64,000 nt of DNA from an uncultured Shewanella sp. (GCF_947497935.1 NZ_CANMIO010000012.1:1-64000); one strand, 5' to 3'. Shown: positions 26,708 to 35,806, numbered from the stretch's first letter. Notes: generated by a model from the sequence alone, not told the origin. Translations and numbers: made by a program.

Positions 26708-29700
26708 ATGTCTTTTAACTCAAAATTACTTAAACCTATATTCAACGGCTATCGACAGCGCCCAAGATCTCAGCGCTTACTGATCATAGTGTCAGCCATT
26801 TACTTAAGCTTTACCGCCCTTTTAGGCCTACTGGTTCCCTACATTATTGTTAAGCAGGCACCTAAGCAATTATCAGAATTCCTGCAGCGACCAGTCACAT
26901 TAGAAAAAGTGAAGATTAACCCTTTCACCCTAGAAGTCGCCGTTGATAATTTCGAGCTTCACGAAACCAACAATCAGCCCTTTGTCGGCTTTAAGCAACT
27001 CAGATTTGAGTACCAATTTTGGAACTCGCTATTCAATACCGCGTTCAGTGTTGCTGACGTCACCTTAACGGCGCCTTCGATAAAGGTTGAGCGAATAAAT
27101 GCGCCGCAAACTTTGCGCTTTAACTTTTCAGATATTCTCGACACGTTAGCAAGCCGCCCCAAGACAGAAGAAAGTGAGCAACCAACAGAGTCGACGGGGA
27201 TCCCTCATTTTATCGTCACTGACTTAGCGATTGTGAACGCCGATTTGAGCTTCATTGATCACGTTACCAACAGTCAGTTGCGCTATCCTGCGCTGAACCT
27301 CAATGTAAAATTCTTCGATTCCGATCATGTCATCAAATCGACTCTGGAAAACTTAGCTGACAAGCAACAAACTAACCACTATGCAGTACATGTTGTCGGG
27401 CGTAATGGCGGTGAGATTGACACTCAGGGCATAGTGCAACTGTCTCCCCTGAATATTGTCGGCGATGTGCAACTCACTAACATCCAGCTACCACAATTTT
27501 GGTCGTTTATCTCTGAGCAATTTGCGCCAGTGTTAACCTCTGGCCGTTTGAGTCTATCGAGCAATTATCAACTACAGATGCAAGACGATAAGTTCGAAAT
27601 CACTACAGACCTTGGTCTAGTCCAAGTCGAGGAGCTTAACTTCGACTACCAGAAACAGTCGATTATCAACCTGCCGATGATAGCCCTTAAAGGAATAGCC
27701 TTCGATCTTCAGCAGCAAACGGTAGCAGTAGAAACCTTAGATACTCACGGTTTAGTGCTTAACGCCAGAGTAAATAAAGAAGGCGTCGATCTTGCCGCTA
27801 TCTTTACGCCTATAAGTGAAAAGACGCTAAGCACGCCAACACCGAGCTCTGGCACTGTAGATTCAAAAATAATTCGTTCAGAGTCGGCAGTACCAACTGA
27901 TACAGGCTCTGAAACCAATATTGCTAAACAAGCAGATAAAGATACGGCAAAAACGCCAAAGCAGAGTTGGAGCGCTGTGCTCAAGGCCATAGAGCTTAAG
28001 GATTATCAGGTCAATCTGACTGAGCAATTAGTGACTAAAAATACCCTTTGGCAGATAGATGATATCAATTTAACCACAGGCGCAATCGATGCAAGTCTTG
28101 CCACCCCCATAGACTATCAACTGTCGCTTAACGTCAATCAAGAGGGAATAGTTCAATCTAGCGGCAGCATAGATGCGTTAAAGCAGTTAGTAAATGCTAA
28201 GGTCTCAGTCGCCGAGTTTGCTCTGCCGCAATTACAAAGTTATCTGAAACCTTATGTGAATATCCAGCTCCAGCAAGGTGATTTCAATACCCAAGGAGAG
28301 CTGGTTATCGATGCAAAAGCCGAACAATTAAGCTATATCGGCAATCTGGCAGTTAACGATCTACTGATTAAAGATACTGTACAGAAAAAAGAGTTGCTCA
28401 AGTGGAAAACACTCGAGGTCAATCGCCTTGCGTTCGATAAGCAGGATAACCGCCTCGATATTGACCAGGTAAGCCTTAACAAGCCCTATGGTCGTATCAT
28501 TATCGCCAAAGATAAGAGCACCAACATCGGTGATTTAATTGTGGTACAAACGGCTTCTAACAAAAACGCTTCCGCCAAAGAGGGGCAAAAAGCTGCAGTC
28601 AAAGCTAAGGTGTCGACTCAACAAGCTGACAAAACAGCGGCTAAACCTTTGGCGTTAACCATCAATCAAATTAACTTTAAAGATGGCTCGACCTTCTTCG
28701 CTGATAACTCATTAACGCCTAACTTTGCTGCCAGTATCGAGCATTTAGACGGTAAGATAAGCAAGCTATCTTCAAGCAGTAAGCAAACCGCGTCGGTGGA
28801 TATTAAGGGTAAAATCGATCGCTACGCACCAGTCAGCCTAAAAGGTGACATTAATCCACTGCTAGAGCAGCCTTACTTAGACTTAGCTCTGAGCTTTAAA
28901 CATGTCGAGCTCACATCTGTTAACCCATACTCAGGCACCTACGCAGGTTATTACATAGATAAAGGGCTATTGTCGTTAGATCTCAATTATAAACTCGATG
29001 ACAGCAAGCTCGTTGGTGATAACCATTTAGTCGTCGATCAATTAAAACTGGGGAAACCCAGCGACAGCAGCCTAGCCACCACCTTACCTGTCACCTTAGC
29101 CATTGCCCTCCTGCAAGACAGACACGGCGTAATTGATTTAGGTCTGCAGGTCTCAGGCGATGTAGACGACCCAAGCTTTAGTATCGGCAGTATAGTAATG
29201 ACCGCCTTTACCAACGTCATCACCAAGGCGGTAACCGCTCCGTTTAGTCTGCTCGCTAATTTACTTGGCGCCGATGAGGGTGAGTTAGATAAGATCAATT
29301 TTGCAGCGGGTATTGCAACTCTAGATCTCAAGGAGCAGGAAACATTAGATAAATTAGCGAAAGGACTGAGTGACAGACCTATGCTGACCCTCAACGTTGA
29401 AGGCGGCGTTAGTATGCTTGAAGACAGTCAGGCTCTGAGCGAGCAGCAACTTAACAGTAAGCTAGCTCAAACTGCCAAACTTAATATCACTGATATTCCA
29501 GCGGATCTTGCACCAAGTAACTTCCCAACATCCGGGCCACTATCTGATGCACTCATTAAACTCTATGAAACTGAACTTGGTAGCTCGGCTCAAGCGGTGA
29601 AAGAGAAAATAGAGAACGAGCATCAAGGTGAAGACAAGCTCAATGATGAGCAAATCTCCCAGCGCTGGCACATTGCCCTATATAACTTTACCTTAGGGGC

Positions 29701-29875
29701 ACAACGTGTAGCCGAAGAGGCTCTCGGAGAGCTGGCACAAACTCGTGCAACGGCAGTCAAAACCTACTTAATTGACAAGAAGAATATTGCACCTCAAAGA
29801 ATATTTTTGCTTGATAGCCGAGTGGAACTCAATACGGGGGCAAGCCAAGCTTTGTTAACCTTGTCCGCTAAATAA
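26708..29875 (+). CDS. DUF748 / AsmA-like envelope protein
   Basis: 1055 residues. An N-terminal membrane helix (about 25-48, LLIIVSAIYLSFTALLGLLV) is followed by PKQLSEFLQRPVTLEKVKINPF, a typical DUF748/AsmA opening, and a very long beta-rich periplasmic region. Ser/Thr/Lys-rich linkers at about 380-420 and 610-650 split it. A conserved segment near 800-830 (VTLAIALLQDRHGVIDLGLQ) marks the family. The last 60 residues (RATAVKTYLIDKKNIAPQRI) recall an OmpA-like end. AsmA-superfamily proteins are thought to act in lipid transport between the membranes; that role is inferred here. Confidence 0.85.
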   Translation: MSFNSKLLKPIFNGYRQRPRSQRLLIIVSAIYLSFTALLGLLVPYIIVKQAPKQLSEFLQRPVTLEKVKINPFTLEVAVDNFELHETNNQPFVGFKQLRFEYQFWNSLFNTAFSVADVTLTAPSIKVERINAPQTLRFNFSDILDTLASRPKTEESEQPTESTGIPHFIVTDLAIVNADLSFIDHVTNSQLRYPALNLNVKFFDSDHVIKSTLENLADKQQTNHYAVHVVGRNGGEIDTQGIVQLSPLNIVGDVQLTNIQLPQFWSFISEQFAPVLTSGRLSLSSNYQLQMQDDKFEITTDLGLVQVEELNFDYQKQSIINLPMIALKGIAFDLQQQTVAVETLDTHGLVLNARVNKEGVDLAAIFTPISEKTLSTPTPSSGTVDSKIIRSESAVPTDTGSETNIAKQADKDTAKTPKQSWSAVLKAIELKDYQVNLTEQLVTKNTLWQIDDINLTTGAIDASLATPIDYQLSLNVNQEGIVQSSGSIDALKQLVNAKVSVAEFALPQLQSYLKPYVNIQLQQGDFNTQGELVIDAKAEQLSYIGNLAVNDLLIKDTVQKKELLKWKTLEVNRLAFDKQDNRLDIDQVSLNKPYGRIIIAKDKSTNIGDLIVVQTASNKNASAKEGQKAAVKAKVSTQQADKTAAKPLALTINQINFKDGSTFFADNSLTPNFAASIEHLDGKISKLSSSSKQTASVDIKGKIDRYAPVSLKGDINPLLEQPYLDLALSFKHVELTSVNPYSGTYAGYYIDKGLLSLDLNYKLDDSKLVGDNHLVVDQLKLGKPSDSSLATTLPVTLAIALLQDRHGVIDLGLQVSGDVDDPSFSIGSIVMTAFTNVITKAVTAPFSLLANLLGADEGELDKINFAAGIATLDLKEQETLDKLAKGLSDRPMLTLNVEGGVSMLEDSQALSEQQLNSKLAQTAKLNITDIPADLAPSNFPTSGPLSDALIKLYETELGSSAQAVKEKIENEHQGEDKLNDEQISQRWHIALYNFTLGAQRVAEEALGELAQTRATAVKTYLIDKKNIAPQRIFLLDSRVELNTGASQALLTLSAK

Positions 29876-29896
29876 CTCAAATACCAAAGATACACG

Positions 29897-29931
29897 AAGA
29901 CACACGAACCTTAAGATCCGTGTGTCTTTTT
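29897..29931 (+). terminator. Terminator of the DUF748 gene
   Basis: AAGACACACG (29897-29906) pairs fully with CGTGTGTCTT (29919-29928), followed by TTT. Starts about 20 nt after the stop. Confidence 0.88.
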
Positions 29932-30066
29932 CATTACGCTTCAAAAAGAGTTTAGCTTTCGCATTATTAAAGCGGATCCGTTACAGTCAACATATAAGCT
30001 AAATGTCATTATCGATATACACAGAATACATGTGTCGCATCGTCACACACGATCAAAGGACTGAAT

Positions 30067-30741
30067 ATGAAACTCGCCCTACTGAGTGATCCAAATACTG
30101 CCAATGCCAAAATGGCGCTCAAGACTTTGCTTGCAACACTCACTAAGCCGAGCTCTTCTACAGGTCTTCAAGCAATCACTCCAATCAAGGTGGGTTACAT
30201 AGCATCACAACCCGATCCTCAAAGAGAGTATTTTCAGCAAACAAAAATACTATACCAATCATTTGGTGCAGAGCTCAGCGTCTACCTCGAATTAGAAGCC
30301 GATTTCTCACAAACTGCGCTCGAACAATTGCTAAGTTGCGACGCCATTCATCTGTCTGGTGGCGACACCTACCGTTTCTTAAAGGCATTAAAATCCAGAA
30401 AGCTACAGCCGGTTTTACGCCAATATGCTATCAATGGAGGCGCTCTCATTGGCGTAAGTGCTGGCGCGATGATAATGACGCCCTCAATAGCGAGTGCACC
30501 TCTGTGCGGCGATACCAATAACTGTGAACTCGAAGACTTAAGCGCACTTAATTTAGTGGATTTTTTGTTTGCCCCCCACATCGCACTTCATGTTAGCCAA
30601 GAGCATTCACAAAGCGGATCGTTTGAGCAGCAGCTTGCAACATTCACCCAGAAGATCTGCTTATGTCCAGACGATGCAGCCCTCTTGTGTATTGGCGCCG
30701 AACTAAAGCAACTGGGTCAATGTCATTGGCATTTGTCGTGA
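30067..30741 (+). CDS. S51 family peptidase (peptidase E-like)
   Basis: 224 residues with the class I glutamine-amidotransferase-like fold. The nucleophile elbow is GVSAGAMIM with Ser131 in place of Cys, and the upstream motif HLSGGDTYRFL matches the S51 glycine-rich loop. PHIALHVSQEHS in the C-terminal half may supply the His. Peptidase E hydrolyses Asp-Xaa dipeptides; cyanophycinase is the other S51 activity. Identity with E. coli PepE appears moderate, so the specificity is uncertain. Confidence 0.8.
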   Translation: MKLALLSDPNTANAKMALKTLLATLTKPSSSTGLQAITPIKVGYIASQPDPQREYFQQTKILYQSFGAELSVYLELEADFSQTALEQLLSCDAIHLSGGDTYRFLKALKSRKLQPVLRQYAINGGALIGVSAGAMIMTPSIASAPLCGDTNNCELEDLSALNLVDFLFAPHIALHVSQEHSQSGSFEQQLATFTQKICLCPDDAALLCIGAELKQLGQCHWHLS

Positions 30742-30829
30742 AAATGAAACTCGTTTTTTAATCATTACTTTCAACCCTGTAACGCTTGAGTTAAAATCTG
30801 CGCGAATATCAATACATCAGAGGTAGTTA

Positions 30830-31186
30830 ATGTTTATCATTCGTTGGGTATTAGGCCGTATCATTTTGTTTTTAAACTTTGTTTTTGCGCCTAAAAAACT
30901 AAAGCGTCCACAAGAAGAACAACAAAAAATCGACAACGCAACCAGCAACATGACTATTTACGAATACAAGGCTTGCCCATTTTGCGTTAAAGTTCGCCGC
31001 TCACTGCGTCGCCAAGGTCTAAATATTGTGACTCTCGATGCCAAGCAAGAGCCCCACAAGAGTACACTACTTAGCGAAGGCGGAAAGTTACAGGTTCCAT
31101 GTATGAAGATTGATGAAAATGGTCAGTCAACTTGGATGTATGAGTCATCAGAGATCATCAATTTTCTCGATAAAAAATTTGCTTAA
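30830..31186 (+). CDS. Membrane-anchored glutaredoxin
   Basis: 118 residues. The C-terminal 80 form a glutaredoxin: MTIYEYKACPFCVKVRRSLR with active-site Cys49 and Cys52 (CPFC), the cis-Pro in LQVPCMKI, and the glutathione-binding YESSEIINFL. Unusually, the first 20 residues (IIRWVLGRIILFLNFVFAPK) form a hydrophobic anchor, so the domain should face the cytoplasm at the membrane. Single gene with a perfect terminator. Confidence 0.88.
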   Translation: MFIIRWVLGRIILFLNFVFAPKKLKRPQEEQQKIDNATSNMTIYEYKACPFCVKVRRSLRRQGLNIVTLDAKQEPHKSTLLSEGGKLQVPCMKIDENGQSTWMYESSEIINFLDKKFA

Positions 31187-31252
31187 TCAGTAAAGCCCTT
31201 CTCATGCCCTAAAAGGTGTCAACTTACCTTTGGGCAAGTACGGAAACAAAAG

Positions 31253-31280
31253 AAAAGGCAGCATATATATGCTGCCTTTT
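31253..31280. terminator. Bidirectional terminator after glutaredoxin
   Basis: A perfect palindromic hairpin AAAAGGCAGCATAT / ATATGCTGCCTTTT. It can end the rightward glutaredoxin transcript and the leftward PEBP transcript, whose stop is about 110 bp away. Confidence 0.9.
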
Positions 31281-31390
31281 TCATATCAATTTCACGCTTG
31301 TCGCTCTGTTGATCCTATTTCAGTTGCCAGCAACCATTATTCGTTGCACAAAACTCTATGCAATAGACAGAGCTCATACAATCGTAACAC

Positions 31391-31942
31391 CTAGCGGGCA
31401 TTCGTTGGCGCTGTCAACGTGGCCTTACCGAGAAGGTGTTGATAAATATTGTATCCCGCCAAAGCCGCTGTTGCGTTATCAGGTAACTCAATATGAGCGA
31501 CATCCAGTGCATAGACAGTGATCTGATAATGGTGTGGCGCTGAACCTGCTGGCGGACAGGCGCCGCCAAAGCCCTTAAAGCCAAAATCATTATTGACCAT
31601 GCTGGCCCCCTCAGGAAGATTCGCCCCTCCCTTTAGCCCCGCATTAGCAGGCAAACTTTGAGTGTTTGCAGGTAAGTTAACGACCAGCCAATGCCACCAG
31701 CCACTGCCAGTAGGCGCATCTGGATCGTACATGGTCACAGCGAAACTTTTCGTACCGTTAGGGATCTCACTCCAGCTCAGTTCCGGGGACTTATTTTCCC
31801 CGCTACAACCCCATTGATTAAATATCTGAGCCTTCTTAAGTGTCTTACCCTCGATGATATCTTTACTACTCAACTCTATGGCTTGTATTGAGAATGCAAA
31901 CAAACAAAACAGTGTCAGCAAAATCGCTTGATTAAGTCTCAT
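31391..31942 (-). CDS. Periplasmic PEBP-family protein (YbhB/YbcL type)
   Basis: 183 residues with a signal peptide (about 1-21, FCLFAFSIQA). The phosphatidylethanolamine-binding fold is seen in NKSPELSWSEIPNGTKSFAV, YDPDAPTGSGWWHW and GFGGACPPAGSAPHHYQ; these include the anion-pocket residues. Related to E. coli YbcL. The role of bacterial PEBPs is poorly defined. The ATG at 31942 has GGTAGGAA upstream; the frame extends 18 codons further without conservation. Confidence 0.88.
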   Translation of the reverse strand: MRLNQAILLTLFCLFAFSIQAIELSSKDIIEGKTLKKAQIFNQWGCSGENKSPELSWSEIPNGTKSFAVTMYDPDAPTGSGWWHWLVVNLPANTQSLPANAGLKGGANLPEGASMVNNDFGFKGFGGACPPAGSAPHHYQITVYALDVAHIELPDNATAALAGYNIYQHLLGKATLTAPTNAR

Positions 31943-32103
31943 ATTATTCCTACCTATGATTGATTCGAACTCTCTAAATAATCGCTCAATAAGCATAGTT
32001 GAAAATATGATTTATTTTGATTTAACGGGTCAAACTCACTATGCCACTATACAGATAACCATTTACCAAAGGAGCATTATTCAACTCATATAGATATTTA
32101 TCA

Positions 32104-32913
32104 CTACTCATCATCTAGTCTCATTGCCTCTTTGATTTCATCACTGCTGAAACCTTTACGAGATAAATAGGCGTAAGCTTTCGACTTTTCTTTATAATCC
32201 GTTAAGTCATATCGTTTCTTAGCTAACTCATCTTTGCAGCTTTGATAAAAATCAACATCACCAGCTAGGGTCAATTGGTACAAGGTATCTTCAAAATCGC
32301 TTAAATCTATAAGTCGCTGTTTAAGCTCCTGCTCTATTAGCGTTTGCCCTTTGCCTTTGTTATATAGCTTGATTATTTCGGTAGTTAAATCCGCTTTGTC
32401 AGCTTTAACGGCTAATTTGCTACGCAGTGTTTCACGCATCGGATGCAGTGAAATTGCATGCTCAATTTCTACTCGAGAAAAACCTTTTGCCGTCATCTGG
32501 GCATAGACTTTTTCTTTGTTAGTGCCATAAAAGTTTTCAAATCGATTTAATAATCTAGATGCTGCCATCTCAAAGCTATCTACCTTTTGCTCATCCATCA
32601 CCCGCTCAATGGCGTTGTCAATCTCAGTAAGGGATACTCCGCGCTGTTGTAGTTTGCGTCTTATGGCGCCAGCACCGACTTCATGACTAAAAGCCAGCTC
32701 GCAATAGCGCAGTGCAAAGTCAAAATCATTTTTTAGGTATCCGCCCTCTATTAACCTGGCGAGTACAGTATCAATCCACTCTTGATTATCAGTTTTACGC
32801 TCAAGCTTGCTGCGAATTTCATTAATGGTGAAATCTTGCTGACTCAAATGCCAATAAGCACTATTAAAGACATTGTCGATGGTTTTGGCTTGCCGTAATG
32901 GAGGGCGCTGCAT
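32104..32913 (-). CDS. Long RecX-like protein
   Basis: 269 residues, well above the roughly 150-165 of typical gammaproteobacterial RecX. It consists of about five three-helix modules, for example YWHLSQQDFTINEIRSKLER, YCELAFSHEVGAGAIRRKLQ, VYAQMTAKGFSRVEIEHAI and AYAYLSRKGFSSDEIKEAMR. RecX inhibits RecA by binding in the filament groove. There is no recA next door, so this may be a paralogue of the recA-linked recX. No good ribosome site precedes the ATG. The family call is likely; the RecA-related function is inferred. Confidence 0.7.
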   Translation of the reverse strand: MQRPPLRQAKTIDNVFNSAYWHLSQQDFTINEIRSKLERKTDNQEWIDTVLARLIEGGYLKNDFDFALRYCELAFSHEVGAGAIRRKLQQRGVSLTEIDNAIERVMDEQKVDSFEMAASRLLNRFENFYGTNKEKVYAQMTAKGFSRVEIEHAISLHPMRETLRSKLAVKADKADLTTEIIKLYNKGKGQTLIEQELKQRLIDLSDFEDTLYQLTLAGDVDFYQSCKDELAKKRYDLTDYKEKSKAYAYLSRKGFSSDEIKEAMRLDDE

Positions 32914-33039
32914 AACGAATTGAACTTTAATTGAAAATAACCAAAATCAGTTTAGCAGATCCATGTATTGTTGAGGAGTCAGAGTTAACTTTAGTGAGTT
33001 ACAGCTTTAATCCACTTTAAACTAAGAGCAAATAAACCT

Positions 33040-33081
33040 AAAACGAGTGAAACCGAGTAAAAGGCCAACTCGGTTTACTCG
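33040..33081 (-). terminator. Terminator of the DUF1538-PII-CBS operon
   Basis: On the minus strand CGAGTAAACCGAGT (33081-33068) pairs with ACTCGGTTTCACTCG (33058-33044) with one small bulge, followed by TTTT. It lies 14 bp after the CBS gene. Confidence 0.8.
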
Positions 33082-33094
33082 AAGATTGGTACAA

Positions 33095-33502
33095 TTAACT
33101 GATTTTATTAATCATGCCTTTAAGCACGATTTCATGATAACTCACCAATCCAGCGATCTTCCCCTCTTCAACCACTGGCGCCTTAGTAATACCGAATCGG
33201 TCAAATAAGCGTGCACTGTAACGTACATCCATACTGCCCGGCACACATAGTACAGGCTTAACCATGATCTCATACACATTGACTCGCTCAGGCGATCTGT
33301 CTTGTGCCAACACTTTTTTGGCAATATCACTCATCAGCACCATGCCATATTCATCATCATCATGGCGTTTATTCACAAATAGCACGTTTACCCTGCTTTT
33401 CACCGCGTGTTCAATTGCTTCAGCTACAGTTTGCAGCCCATCGATCATGGCATAATTTTGACTCATGACATCATGATTTCTAACCAGATTTTCAGTTTTC
33501 AT
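33095..33502 (-). CDS. CBS-domain protein of the DUF1538 operon
   Basis: 135 residues made of two CBS motifs and little else: MIDGLQTVAEAIEHAVKSRV with VLMSDIAKKVL in the first, and IMVKPVLCVPGSMDVRYSAR with ITKAPVVEEGKIAGLVSYHE in the second. CBS pairs usually bind adenine nucleotides and gate a partner. The start overlaps the PII-like stop (ATGA), so both are translated together. It probably senses energy state for the membrane proteins upstream. Confidence 0.85.
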   Translation of the reverse strand: MKTENLVRNHDVMSQNYAMIDGLQTVAEAIEHAVKSRVNVLFVNKRHDDDEYGMVLMSDIAKKVLAQDRSPERVNVYEIMVKPVLCVPGSMDVRYSARLFDRFGITKAPVVEEGKIAGLVSYHEIVLKGMINKIS

Positions 33503-33849
33503 ATTTGATCCTCAATATCATGAGTTAACTTTTGTACTTGGTGGGCGACCCCGACGGCGTCTTCCACATCAATTTGAATAGCGATGCCTTTACCCGAGTC
33601 ACGATCAAACTCGCCAACTTCACTCACCGTTTCTAAAATAGTCCGGCATAAATGCTCTTCAACAAGCAGCAACACCACATCACGCTGGACATCTAACGAC
33701 AAGCCCATAAATGTTTTCTGTTGTTTAAGGCCTTCGCCACGAGCATGGTTGATCACTGTGGCACCAGTAGCGCCTTTACTACGAGCCGCATCCAAAATGG
33801 CATCGGTACAGGCATCATCAATAAACACTAGGATCAGTTTAAAGCGCAT
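33499..33849 (-). CDS. PII-like signalling protein of the DUF1538 operon
   Basis: 116 residues. The ferredoxin-like PII fold is suggested by KLILVFIDDACTDAILDAAR, GATGATVINHARGEG (the equivalent of the start of the T-loop), and a C-terminal FDRDSGKGIAIQIDVEDAVG that matches the PII glycine-containing nucleotide loop. The T-loop is short and lacks the uridylylated Tyr seen in GlnB. PII-like proteins of this kind regulate the transporter they are encoded with. It overlaps the second DUF1538 gene by 11 nt and has GGAG upstream. Confidence 0.82.
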   Translation of the reverse strand: MRFKLILVFIDDACTDAILDAARSKGATGATVINHARGEGLKQQKTFMGLSLDVQRDVVLLLVEEHLCRTILETVSEVGEFDRDSGKGIAIQIDVEDAVGVAHQVQKLTHDIEDQI

Positions 33850-34624
33850 TATCTCGCTCCTTTTGGGTTCTGTTCTTAAATTCCACTAATTGGGCATAGC
33901 CCATCACAGTGATCATTGGAAACAAACTAGCAAATGCAATCAGGCCAAAGCCATCAATCAGCGGGTTACGTCCCTCGACATTAGTTGCTAAGCCTAAGCC
34001 TAATGCAGCGACTAACGGCACGGTTACTGTAGAGGTGGTCACGCCGCCAGAGTCATAGGCAAGCGGAACAATCATTTTTGGAGCATAAAAGGTTTGGATC
34101 ACTACCAGTACGTAGCCCGCCATAATGTAGTAATGAATCGGATCCCCCACCACAATGCGAAAACAACCTAGCGCGATACCAAAAGCCACTCCAATCGCGA
34201 CCGATATACGCAAACCTTGAATACCTATGGTGCCACCGGATACTTGGTTAGCCTTTATCGCAACCGCGATAAGTGATGGTTCAGCAATCGTAGTACTAAA
34301 GCCTATGGCCGCAGCAAAGATATAAACCCAATAATAGTCCTGCCAGCCATTGACGGTGTTTTGCAGATCGTCTTCATGAATAAACTCATGGGAGGTGAGT
34401 TGCTCGGCCATACTCTCGCCGATAGGGAACAGCGCCATCTCAAGGCCAACTAAGAAGAAACTTAGCCCTAAAATCACATAAACAAAGCCAGCGGCAACTC
34501 GGCGCCAATTCGCTACAGGCCTTTTCAGCACTCCTAACTGAAAACCAAATAGAATAATAGCAATGGGAACCACATCACGTATGGTTACCAGCAAGGTATC
34601 AAGTACTTGCTCAAGCAGTTCCAT
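33839..34624 (-). CDS. DUF1538 membrane protein, second copy
   Basis: 261 residues with about seven membrane segments. It shares with the preceding gene [44 protein letters not shown] and [20 protein letters not shown]. In the family one protein often carries two such units; here they are separate genes, so a heterodimer is likely. The function is not established; conserved polar GG and TST residues in the membrane suggest a permeation path. AGGAG precedes the ATG. The gap to the first copy is 29 bp. Confidence 0.8.
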   Translation of the reverse strand: MELLEQVLDTLLVTIRDVVPIAIILFGFQLGVLKRPVANWRRVAAGFVYVILGLSFFLVGLEMALFPIGESMAEQLTSHEFIHEDDLQNTVNGWQDYYWVYIFAAAIGFSTTIAEPSLIAVAIKANQVSGGTIGIQGLRISVAIGVAFGIALGCFRIVVGDPIHYYIMAGYVLVVIQTFYAPKMIVPLAYDSGGVTTSTVTVPLVAALGLGLATNVEGRNPLIDGFGLIAFASLFPMITVMGYAQLVEFKNRTQKERDNAL

Positions 34625-34653
34625 TAAAGCACTCCTATTAAAAGCGCTACCAT

Positions 34654-35388
34654 TTAAAGCACCAGCATTCCGTAGATAAGCACAAAAATCATCGGCATTA
34701 AGCTGGCAAAGGCGATTAGACCAAAACCATCAAGCATAGGATTACGCCCCTTAATCACAGTGGCTAAACCAACCCCGAGCGCAGTCACTAAGGGAACTGT
34801 AATGGTCGATGTCGTCACTCCACCGGAGTCATAGGCAATACCGATAATGTTTTCAGGCGCAAATGAGGTCAGCACCATGACGATGATATAACCCGAAATA
34901 ATGAGATAGTGGATAGGCCAACCTTTTAAGATCCGCACCACGCCGAGCAAAATAGCCAGACCAACCGATAGCGCCACCGTTAACCTTAGTCCCATGGCGT
35001 AGCTATCCATCGCTTCCTCTGAGGTTTTAATCGCTCCAGCCTCCGCCGCAACTTCCGCCGCCTCATTTGCGACTGCGGTTAATGCAGGTTCGGCTAATGT
35101 TGTGCCAAACCCCAATGAAAATGAAAAAACCACCAACCAGAAAACACTACCTTTACGCGCTAGAGCATGTGCTAAAGACTCACCGATAGGAAACAAACCC
35201 ATTTCGAGGCCGAAGACAAAAAAGGTTAAACCGACCACGATGAAGACAAGGCCGATTAAAATCGAAAACAGATCATCGGGCGCTTGCTGCAAGACGAATA
35301 TTTCGAAAAAGCAGACCACTAATATGATAGGGATCAGATCCTTGAAACTATTGAACAGTGCTTTTAACAACTGATTGATTGAAGCCAT
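34654..35388 (-). CDS. DUF1538 membrane protein, first copy
   Basis: 244 residues, hydrophobic, about seven helices, with [44 protein letters not shown] and [20 protein letters not shown]. These segments match the second copy almost residue by residue, so the pair arose by duplication. A soluble insertion at about 110-125 ([20 protein letters not shown]) is absent from the other copy. I chose the ATG at 35388 because AGGAG lies 5 nt upstream. First gene of the four-gene operon. Confidence 0.8.
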   Translation of the reverse strand: MASINQLLKALFNSFKDLIPIILVVCFFEIFVLQQAPDDLFSILIGLVFIVVGLTFFVFGLEMGLFPIGESLAHALARKGSVFWLVVFSFSLGFGTTLAEPALTAVANEAAEVAAEAGAIKTSEEAMDSYAMGLRLTVALSVGLAILLGVVRILKGWPIHYLIISGYIIVMVLTSFAPENIIGIAYDSGGVTTSTITVPLVTALGVGLATVIKGRNPMLDGFGLIAFASLMPMIFVLIYGMLVL

Positions 35389-35470
35389 ACTCACTCCTTT
35401 GGGGCCACATTTTTAGTGTGCCAAAACCAGTAGAGATCACAACAAACAATTAACAAACATTACAATAAGT

Positions 35471-35484
35471 TTGCGCTGGATCAA
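35471..35484. promoter_or_regulatory. FNR/EtrA-like box upstream of the DUF1538 operon
   Basis: TTGCGCTGGATCAA matches the FNR consensus TTGAT-N4-ATCAA at 8 of 10 defined positions, 83 bp upstream of the first DUF1538 ATG. It suggests oxygen-dependent control, but one half-site is poor. Confidence 0.4.
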
Positions 35485-35730
35485 ATATCAGCTATTTCGT
35501 CGCTATCGTTAAACTGTTAGGCAGTAAAAATAAACAAACGGCTTATATTTAGAGCAGTAACACATACACTAGAATCCTACCTTCTCACTCCCAAAGTGAA
35601 CAATTAACCTACGAGTTACTCAATTAACCGCCAGTCACACACAAACAGCCAAAATCTACAAAGCCAATTTTTAGCAAAATCCCCTCAAAAAACACCAAAA
35701 AGCCCCTATAAAAATAAAATCCAAGAAAAA

Positions 35731-35751
35731 TTTTCACTCAATTAGTGAAAA
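35731..35751. promoter_or_regulatory. Palindrome upstream of the trp promoter
   Basis: TTTTCACT (35731-35738) and AGTGAAAA (35744-35751) are perfect 8-bp arms around CAATT, ending 25 bp before the trp -35 box. It does not match the E. coli TrpR operator core (CTAG) or a TyrR box, so the regulator is unidentified. Confidence 0.5.
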
Positions 35752-35775
35752 TCAGTCAAAAACAGCAATATTCAA

Positions 35776-35806
35776 TTGACAGCTTTCACCCGCAAATGTT
35801 TTTATA
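35776..35806 (+). promoter_or_regulatory. Promoter of the trp operon
   Basis: A perfect -35 TTGACA (35776-35781) is followed by a T/A-rich -10 region at 35799-35808. The best -10 is TTTTAT (35800-35805) at 18 nt; the spacing is not certain. It gives a transcript starting some 25 nt before trpL. Confidence 0.6.

Noticed and set aside
31216..31521. Plus-strand frame after glutaredoxin
   Set aside because: It contains the perfect terminator hairpin at 31253-31280 and runs antisense into the PEBP gene.
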